Assembly (NCBI GenBank): GCA_016780525.1
Contig: JADHLR010000014.1
Span: 1 to 19,740, forward strand
Source: Candidatus Puniceispirillum sp.
GTDB taxonomy: Bacteria > Pseudomonadota > Alphaproteobacteria > Puniceispirillales > Puniceispirillaceae
DNA: 19,740 nucleotides
Direction: 5' to 3'
Shown: piece after piece, positions 15,085-19,740 of the stretch
Layout of the letters: every line of letters begins with the position of its first letter
Numbering within the stretch: the stretch's first letter is position 1
Notes under the pieces: model-generated
Told to the model about the DNA's origin: nothing
The model's input: only the letters and a program-made list of their open reading frames with translations
The model's database searches: none
Made by a program: the position numbers and the translations under genes

Positions 15085-16875
15085 ATGGACAGCCTGGCAG
15101 TTTCATTGGATGCAGACGCGCAAACCAAACCGATTGATAGTGGTGCGGTTTTGTTGGAACAGGTGCCCGGACTTGCGCGCTATCCGAATTTTCTACGCAG
15201 ATTTTTGGTATTCGCCCTGCAATGGCTAATCTGCGAAGACCGGATAAATGCATTTTTGAGCGAACATGCGCTGGCCCGCGATTTTGATTTTGTCGATCAG
15301 GTGTTTCAGCATCTCCAGACAGATTGCACAGTCCGCCACAGTGATCTTGAAAATATTCCAACACACGGAAGGGTGATTATTGTTGCCAATCACCCGCTTG
15401 GTGGTTTGGATGGTCTGGCGTTGCTGCGGCTGGTGTCTCGTGTACGCCGCGATGTGCGCATTGTGGTGAATGAATTATTGTTGAATATCACCCAACTCAA
15501 TAATGTGTCCCTGCCGGTTGATGCGCTGGGCGGTGAGACCCGAAAGGCCGATATCAGCCGTATTCGCGACGCCCTCAACAATGATGAAGCTGTGATTATT
15601 TTTCCCTCGGGTGAGGTGTCCCGCGCTGGCCCCAAGGGTATTCGTGACCGCAAATGGCTGCCGGGCTTTATCCAGCTTGCCAAAACCACACGCGCGCCGG
15701 TATTGCCGGTGCATATCAAAGCCCGCAATTCAAATTTGTTTTATGCCGTATCGCGGCTCAGTCAACCCTTATCGATGTTGATGCTGCCCCGCGAAATGCT
15801 TAGTTTTCGGGGGCAGATCAAATTTACCATCGGTCAGATGATTGCGCCAAAGGCGATCGAGAGCTTGCCATTTTCCAGAAAAAAGCGGGCATCGCTGGTC
15901 AGTGATCATCTACAGCGCATCGGATCGGGGAAAAAACCCCTGTTTGTTACGGAAACAAGCATTATCCACCCACAGGATCGGCAGGCCATTCGGGCCGAAT
16001 TGAAACAGGCTGAAATATTAGGCCAGACGTCTGACAACAAAACGATTTTACTGTTTGATTATCGGGATAATTCGGTTGTTTTAGATGAAATCGGACGGCT
16101 GCGTGAGATGACCTTTCGCGCTGTCGGCGAGGGTACCGGACGGCGCAAAGACACCGACCATTATGACCGCTATTACCGTCATTTGATTTTATGGGATGAT
16201 GATGATCTGGAAATTGTCGGTGCCTATCGGCTGGGTGAAATATGGAAATGGCCGGGTCACGACAGTGCGTTACTCTATAGCAACTCACTATTTGACTATG
16301 CCGATACAGCGGCCCCATTATTTGCTGGCGGATTAGAGCTTGGCCGCAGCTTTGTTCAGCCGCAATATTGGGGCAAACGCAGCCTTGATTATTTATGGCA
16401 AGGCATTGGCGCCTATCTCGCGCGCCATCCGGATGTCCGATTTTTGTTTGGGCCGGTATCGCTGTCGCAAAATCTGCCAAAAAAGGCCCGGGACCTGCTT
16501 GTCAGCCATTATGGCGACTACTACCCGGATCCGCAAAACCTTGCCACTGCGAAAAAACCGTATGTTGTCGATGTTGGTTCGACGGCATTATGTGCTGGCC
16601 AGCAAGATACTGAAAATGCGGCGGCTGCATTTGTCGATATGCGCGCACAGCTTGATTTTCTGGGGGTAAAAATTCCCACCCTTTATAAACAATATGCCGA
16701 AGTGTGCTTGCCCGGCGGCACCCGGTTTTGTGGTTTTAATATCGACGAAAATTTTGGCCATTGCGTTGACGGTCTTGTGGTTGTCGATCTCGATCAGCTC
16801 AAACCCAAAAAACGCGAGCGATATATTACGCAGCATGAAATGTCGCAACATGCTGAAAAGCCATCAGAAAATTAA
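15085..16875 (+). CDS. OlsF-like fusion: PlsC-type acyltransferase + OlsB-like GNAT acyltransferase
   Basis: 596 residues with two acyltransferase modules. The N-terminal one (about 30-285) is of lysophospholipid acyltransferase type: NHPLGGLDG (102-110; catalytic-type H103 and D109), FPSGEVSR (173-180, the FPEGTRS-like glycerolipid-binding motif) and APVLPVHIKA. The C-terminal one (about 320-580) is an OlsB-like GNAT (Acetyltransf_5 type) with REMTFRAVGEGTG (340-352), DHYDRYYRHLILWD and IVGAYRLG. OlsF of Serratia has this order, its C-terminal part making lyso-ornithine lipid and its N-terminal part adding the second acyl chain; that is the best model here. Hemolysin-like lipid acyltransferases share the architecture, so the aminolipid product is inferred. 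No Shine-Dalgarno precedes the ATG. Probably a single-gene unit. Confidence 0.85.
   Translation: MDSLAVSLDADAQTKPIDSGAVLLEQVPGLARYPNFLRRFLVFALQWLICEDRINAFLSEHALARDFDFVDQVFQHLQTDCTVRHSDLENIPTHGRVIIVANHPLGGLDGLALLRLVSRVRRDVRIVVNELLLNITQLNNVSLPVDALGGETRKADISRIRDALNNDEAVIIFPSGEVSRAGPKGIRDRKWLPGFIQLAKTTRAPVLPVHIKARNSNLFYAVSRLSQPLSMLMLPREMLSFRGQIKFTIGQMIAPKAIESLPFSRKKRASLVSDHLQRIGSGKKPLFVTETSIIHPQDRQAIRAELKQAEILGQTSDNKTILLFDYRDNSVVLDEIGRLREMTFRAVGEGTGRRKDTDHYDRYYRHLILWDDDDLEIVGAYRLGEIWKWPGHDSALLYSNSLFDYADTAAPLFAGGLELGRSFVQPQYWGKRSLDYLWQGIGAYLARHPDVRFLFGPVSLSQNLPKKARDLLVSHYGDYYPDPQNLATAKKPYVVDVGSTALCAGQQDTENAAAAFVDMRAQLDFLGVKIPTLYKQYAEVCLPGGTRFCGFNIDENFGHCVDGLVVVDLDQLKPKKRERYITQHEMSQHAEKPSEN
16831..16855. 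promoter_or_regulatory. Inverted repeat CAGCATG-N11-CATGCTG upstream of a sigma-54-type promoter
   Basis: Perfect 7-bp arms at 16831-16837 and 16849-16855 are separated by 11 bases, within the last codons of the OlsF-like gene. The centre is about 80 bases upstream of the start site expected from the -24/-12 element at 16899, a typical distance for an enhancer-binding activator. A dyad of this size inside coding DNA can arise by chance. Confidence 0.3.
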
Positions 16876-16898
16876 TCGTTTGTTTTTTTAATCATCTA

Positions 16899-16916
16899 TT
16901 GGCATAGCTTTTGCAT
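16899..16916 (+). promoter_or_regulatory. Sigma-54 (RpoN) type -24/-12 promoter
   Basis: TTGGCATAGCTTTTGCAT. The -24 GG (16901-16902) and the -12 GC (16913-16914) are separated by exactly 10 bases, the spacing required by RpoN. TTGGCA and TTGCA match the published consensus (YTGGCACG-N4-TTGCW); only the CG after TGGCA is replaced by TA. Expected transcription start is about 16926, giving a 20-25 base leader that contains GGGAGG (16938-16942 region) and leads into the ATG at 16948. Position, spacing and orientation all fit control of the small gene. Confidence 0.65.
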
Positions 16917-16947
16917 GTCATCTGTATCTGATTTTAGGGAGGCAAAA

Positions 16948-17214
16948 ATGTCAAAAAAACCAGATACGGATATGATGGTCGAGGTCGTCGAGGCGGCGAT
17001 CCGGATGCTGTGTGAGAGCGGATTTACTCGCGATGAGGCCTTGCAACTGATGCTCAGCCAGATCGCTGTACAGGTCAGCCCAGAGGTCATGCAGCTTGGC
17101 GTTACACTCAGCGAGACGCATCATGAAGATTTTGCCAAGGCCGAATGGCGAAGTGATGACGATGCTGCCCCGCATGAGGTGGGGTCGGTCGAATATGCGC
17201 TGGGGCCGCTATAG
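16948..17214 (+). CDS. Small protein of unknown function (88 aa)
   Basis: I do not recognise this protein. The 88 residues start MSKKPDTDMMVEVVEAAIRM. The first two-thirds looks helical and amphipathic (VEVVEAAIRMLCESGFTRDEALQLMLSQIAVQV), including a GFTRDEAL segment like a helix-loop-helix or UBA-type turn; the end is acidic and polar (FAKAEWRSDDDAAPHEVGS). It has one Cys, no signal peptide and no membrane segment. ATG 16948 is chosen over the ATG at 16915 because a strong GGGAGG site lies 5-6 bases upstream of it and 16915 lies inside the -12 promoter element. A sigma-54-type promoter directly precedes it. It ends 10 bases from the convergent aconitase X operon and is monocistronic. Confidence 0.75.
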   Translation: MSKKPDTDMMVEVVEAAIRMLCESGFTRDEALQLMLSQIAVQVSPEVMQLGVTLSETHHEDFAKAEWRSDDDAAPHEVGSVEYALGPL

Positions 17215-17224
17215 AGCCGTTGGT

Positions 17225-17638
17225 TTAATCGCCAATAATACGAACAATACCGGCTTCAGGATCAATTTCCAGCTGCTGGCCAGTGGTGACAAGCTGGGTG
17301 ATATCACCATCTTCAAACCGGTCACACATGGCGATGTCAGCAAGTGCAGCGCCCTGCACCAAAATGGTGTTGGCCTGATTAAACAAAATCGCCTTTGGCA
17401 CAATATCGCGTGCCGCCATTTCATGTAGCATCCATGCCGAGGCAACGCCGCCCTTGGCGGTATTCAGCACTAAAATTCTATCTTTATAGGACTGACCAGC
17501 CAATTTATGCTGCGGTCGTGAAAAAATGCCTTTGATCCGGTCGAGGTCATAGCGTGCGGAAAAATTATCATCAGCAACCAGCGCGATACCGGTGACTTTT
17601 GGCCCGACCCCCGGATGACATTTCAAATGTTTGGTCAT
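17225..17638 (-). CDS. Aconitase X small (swivel) subunit, DUF126 family
   Basis: 137 residues. The small subunit of aconitase X corresponds to the aconitase swivelling domain 4. Family signatures: SRPQHKLAGQSYKDRILVL, NTAKGGVASAWMLHEMA and FNQANTILVQGAALADIAM. The Ser in KGG-x-ASAWML and the QGAALADI segment are typical of the substrate-binding face. The start ATG (17636-17638) overlaps the stop of the large-subunit gene (ATGA), so the two subunits are translationally coupled. Known aconitase X enzymes dehydrate cis-3-hydroxy-L-proline in bacteria and phosphomevalonate in archaea; the former is more likely here, but no proline-pathway gene is nearby to confirm it. Confidence 0.88.
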   Translation of the reverse strand: MTKHLKCHPGVGPKVTGIALVADDNFSARYDLDRIKGIFSRPQHKLAGQSYKDRILVLNTAKGGVASAWMLHEMAARDIVPKAILFNQANTILVQGAALADIAMCDRFEDGDITQLVTTGQQLEIDPEAGIVRIIGD

Positions 17639-18861
17639 TGGATGATCCCCTCAATCGCTGATGCCACACAATTTTCCATGCTGGCCAATGCTGGCTTATA
17701 GCCATAACCACCCAAAATATTGACAATTTTTGCCGAGTTGCTGAGCAGCCGTACCCAGCCATTCGCCTCGCCAATTTCGCGGGCATATTGATTGTAAAAG
17801 CAGGTGCCCTCTAAAACTGTGCCGCCGGCTGTTTCGATCAGATCAATAAAGCCCATACGCCGCGCGTCACCGATAACTTGTGGGGCGGTGCAGACAATCA
17901 CCGGCACTTTAAACCGCACGCCGCGGCACAGCCCGGCCAATTGTTGCATTTCGACGATAGATAATTGCGGCGCGGCAAACACCACGACATCAAGCTTGTC
18001 ACCGGTGCCGCTGAAACCGCCACCAAGCGCGCTGATATCATCAGCGGTAAGGGCTTCACTGGCGCATTTGTCACCGCCGCAATCAGCGATGGTTTGGGCC
18101 TCTGGGGTGATGCCGGCGATATGAAATAACGGGGTCGAGCCGTAACTGGCCATGGCCGCGCCAAAATGTTTTATCTCATCAGATGTGGGCACATTTTCGA
18201 TCCCTTCCAGCAGCGGCACTTCCCAGTAAGACCCGGATTTTTTGCCGATGATCGCGCCCAGAATGCCCCAATCTGTCAAATTTTTAGGCTGCGCTGATAC
18301 ATGAAACCGGCGGGTCGCCTGACGCTGTTCATCGAGATGCAAGCCATAGCGTGGGGTGCGCCCGGTCAGGCCGGCGGCAAGGGCGGATGGGCCACCCTCA
18401 AAATTGGATCGCGCACCGCAAACGCTGTTGGCATAGATCACCACACCGGTATCGCCATAGGCAAGGTGATCACCACGCACCGGCGGCATAATCGTCTGAT
18501 AATTAATGCAGGTATTGGTCATCATGATGCCGATGGCCTCGCAGGCGGCGATAAAGCGGCGTTCAAGTGTCGCCATTTCCTCGGTCTGGCCAAGCGGCTG
18601 ATAATGCGCAAGATCAACGCCGCGCGGGTCAGTGATCATCGGGATAACAACTTTGCTGCCGTTGCTGGCAAGGTCTTCGACAAAGCTGACGCCGGCGTCA
18701 CCAACCGATTCCGGATCTGCCATCATATGCGCCTGACTGACCGGCACCATATCAACAGCGTCAAAAAACCTGCCAACCTTCATTTGATGATCAATGGCCC
18801 ATTTCTGGGCCGGGCCACGCGCGCCGGTTAGCATGGCGTGTTCTTCGTCATTCAATCTCAT
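17635..18861 (-). CDS. Aconitase X large (catalytic) subunit
   Basis: 408 residues, the normal length for the aconitase X catalytic chain (DUF521). Recognisable blocks: DEEHAMLTGARGPAQKWAI at the N-terminus, MTNTCINYQT (114-123, C118), YANSVCGARSNFEGGPSALAAGLTGRTP (143-170, C148), and EGTCFYNQ (351-358, C354) near the C-terminus. C118, C148 and C354 are the probable iron or iron-sulfur ligands. A dehydratase acting on a small hydroxy acid or hydroxy-amino acid is expected, cis-3-hydroxy-L-proline being the best-known bacterial substrate. ATG 18861 has a G-rich site (GGGG) 8-9 bases upstream. A perfect palindrome lies 20-36 bases upstream. The large subunit is encoded first, then the small one with a 4-base overlap. 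Confidence 0.9.
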   Translation of the reverse strand: MRLNDEEHAMLTGARGPAQKWAIDHQMKVGRFFDAVDMVPVSQAHMMADPESVGDAGVSFVEDLASNGSKVVIPMITDPRGVDLAHYQPLGQTEEMATLERRFIAACEAIGIMMTNTCINYQTIMPPVRGDHLAYGDTGVVIYANSVCGARSNFEGGPSALAAGLTGRTPRYGLHLDEQRQATRRFHVSAQPKNLTDWGILGAIIGKKSGSYWEVPLLEGIENVPTSDEIKHFGAAMASYGSTPLFHIAGITPEAQTIADCGGDKCASEALTADDISALGGGFSGTGDKLDVVVFAAPQLSIVEMQQLAGLCRGVRFKVPVIVCTAPQVIGDARRMGFIDLIETAGGTVLEGTCFYNQYAREIGEANGWVRLLSNSAKIVNILGGYGYKPALASMENCVASAIEGIIQ

Positions 18862-18880
18862 TTAAAAACCCCAACTTTTC

Positions 18881-18897
18881 TTTAGGTTAAACCTAAA
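18881..18897. promoter_or_regulatory. Perfect 17-bp palindromic operator upstream of aconitase X
   Basis: TTTAGGTTAAACCTAAA: 8-bp arms around a single central base, 20 bases before the large-subunit ATG (18861, minus strand). On the minus strand a possible -10 (TATGTT) runs into its upstream edge, so a bound protein would block or set transcription. The TTTAG-N7-CTAAA frame equals that of the Irr/iron-control element (TTTAGAA-N3-TTCTAAA) as I recall it, but the inner bases differ. Confidence 0.65.
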
Positions 18898-19052
18898 CAT
18901 ATCGCCGTCACTGTCACGCGGAAATTTCGCTGGCTTTATCTTTATGCGCGTTTTGCGTGCATCTGTCATTCCCGGCGGTTCTTGAAAATGACCGTTGCGC
19001 GCCCCACTTTGAGATGGGGAAAAACGCGGATCATAACGTGATCGGAAGGTTT

Positions 19053-19433
19053 ATGCTGACAGTATATTATGATGGTAAATGCGGTCTGTGCCGCCGGGAA
19101 ATCGAGTATTACAAAAACATTGCGCCGGCGGATTCTTTTGTCTGGCTGGATATTGCAAACGACCCGACCAGTCTTGCCGCACTTCGCATATCACAGGCTG
19201 ATGCGCTGCGCCGGTTGCATGCCCGTGATGCGTCCGGTGTGATGCATGTTGGTGCGGCGGCATTTGTCGCGATCTGGCAGCGATTGGCCTATTGGCGGTA
19301 TCTTGCTCTGCTGATGAAATTGCCGCTGGTTTTACCGCTGGCATCGATTATCTATAACCGATTTGCTGATCACCGGTTTGCGCGTCTGTCGCATTGTCAG
19401 CTGGCTGTGACGGCTGGCGACAATAAACCATGA
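19053..19433 (+). CDS. DUF393 (DCC family) thiol-disulfide oxidoreductase-like protein
   Basis: 126 residues. The N-terminus MLTVYYDGKCGLCRREIEYY carries the DGxCxxC motif (D7, G8, C10, C13) that defines DUF393/DCC proteins, a thioredoxin-like family (YuxK type) of unproven function. The downstream DIANDPTSLAALRISQADALRRLHARDASG segment and the hydrophobic C-terminal part with IYNRFADHRFARL also match. ATG 19053 gives the canonical start for this family; GGAAGG at 19044-19049 is only 3 bases away, so an upstream ATG at 19014 cannot be excluded. Divergent from aconitase X (191-base gap) and convergent with the LysR-type gene. Confidence 0.85.
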   Translation: MLTVYYDGKCGLCRREIEYYKNIAPADSFVWLDIANDPTSLAALRISQADALRRLHARDASGVMHVGAAAFVAIWQRLAYWRYLALLMKLPLVLPLASIIYNRFADHRFARLSHCQLAVTAGDNKP

Positions 19434-19467
19434 TGCATAATCTGCCCGATTGCGATGCAGCGCCAAT

Positions 19468-19740
19468 TCATATCATCCCGATCGCCTGATCAAGCCATTG
19501 CCATTGGCTTGTTGCTTCGTCATTGCGGGAAAAATAGACGCGGCGGGTAAATTCAGGTACGCCGTCCAGAATAAACAGGCTGTTATTGGCCAGATGCTGT
19601 TCAACCAGCCGGTAAGGCAGATAGGCAGCGCCGCCATTTTGTAACAGATGCTCTAGCCCCCAAAGCGGATTGTTAAAGCTGATATTGGCGATGCCGGCAC
19701 TGGCAAATGCCTTGGCATGTTGTCGCCCAAAATCCGTTCC
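19468..19740 (-). CDS. LysR-type transcriptional regulator, C-terminal fragment (5' end outside window)
   Basis: Reading the minus strand from base 19740, the frame is open for 90 residues and stops at TGA (19468-19470). No start codon is present because the gene runs off the window. The sequence resembles the end of a LysR effector-binding domain: a stretch beginning GTDFGRQHAKAFASAGI, the NNPLWGLEHLLQNGGAAYLPYRLVEQHLANNSLFIL core (the usual 'G-G-x-A-x-LP' turn), and an EFTRRVYFSRNDE strand. The N-terminal helix-turn-helix is not visible, so the assignment rests on the C-terminal pattern only. Its targets cannot be told. It converges with the DUF393 gene, 34 bases away. Confidence 0.72.
   Translation of the reverse strand, partial: GTDFGRQHAKAFASAGIANISFNNPLWGLEHLLQNGGAAYLPYRLVEQHLANNSLFILDGVPEFTRRVYFSRNDEATSQWQWLDQAIGMI

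Noticed and set aside
15962..16480. 172-codon open frame antisense to the OlsF-like gene
   Set aside because: Covers conserved GNAT-domain coding sequence in the opposite direction; composition is not protein-like.
16878..16890. T-rich run after the OlsF-like gene as a terminator
   Set aside because: No stem-loop precedes it; the dyad at 16831-16855 has only 7-bp arms with an 11-base loop, and 20 or more bases separate it from the T run.
18301..18831. 176-codon open frame on the plus strand inside the aconitase X large subunit
   Set aside because: Shadow of a conserved gene; no ribosome binding site or family similarity.
19002..19019. CCCCA/TGGGG hairpin upstream of the DUF393 gene as a terminator
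   Set aside because: Only a 5-bp stem and followed by A residues rather than T on the plus strand; at most a leader hairpin.
1..19740. Mobile element, CRISPR, defence island or biosynthetic cluster
   Set aside because: No transposase, integrase, terminal repeats, spacer-repeat pattern or defence-type domains were seen; genes are core housekeeping or simple metabolic genes in conserved order.

Overview
The window reads as ordinary, densely packed chromosomal DNA of an alphaproteobacterium with about half G+C. The evidence is gene content and order: ntrY-ntrX-trkA-hfq in a row, then recG (minus) back to back with sdhE-mfd (plus), both typical alphaproteobacterial arrangements. A marine SAR116-like (Puniceispirillum-type) bacterium would fit the gene repertoire and moderate G+C, but that is inference. 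I see no insertion sequence, phage gene, CRISPR array, tRNA or rRNA. No gap between genes exceeds 300 bases. The largest are 5669-5900, 8924-9156, 13592-13803 and 18862-19052.

Bases 1-4851 (plus strand) hold a tight run: the 3' part of the sensor kinase gene ntrY, the response regulator gene ntrX, the potassium-uptake gene trkA (ATGA overlap with ntrX), hfq, and an inositol-monophosphatase-family gene. Bases 4871-5668 (minus) hold mazG, convergent with the phosphatase gene. Divergent from mazG is a DUF502 membrane protein (5901-6743) with an unusual lysine/alanine-rich, histone-H1-like C-terminal tail encoded by adenine runs. Bases 6770-12937 are the DNA-repair block: recG (minus), sdhE (plus) and mfd (plus).

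Bases 12971-14998 hold redox genes: a FrnE/DsbA-family protein (minus), a HugZ-like pyridoxamine-oxidase-fold protein (plus) and a glutathione-S-transferase-like protein (plus). Bases 15085-16875 encode a 596-residue fusion of a PlsC-type acyltransferase and an OlsB-like GNAT domain, the architecture of OlsF, a bifunctional ornithine-lipid synthase. A small unrecognised protein (16948-17214) follows, preceded by a very good sigma-54 (-24/-12) promoter match.

Bases 17225-18861 (minus) encode the two subunits of aconitase X with overlapping reading frames, behind a perfect 17-bp palindrome that resembles the alphaproteobacterial Irr iron-control element. A DUF393/DCC-family protein (19053-19433) and the C-terminal end of a LysR-type regulator (minus, running off the window) close the region.

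The most interesting signals are regulatory and architectural rather than a new multi-gene system: the sigma-54-type promoter in front of an orphan small gene, with an NtrX in the same window that lacks the sigma-54 contact motif; the palindrome in front of aconitase X; the DUF502 protein with a histone-like tail; and the OlsF-like fusion.
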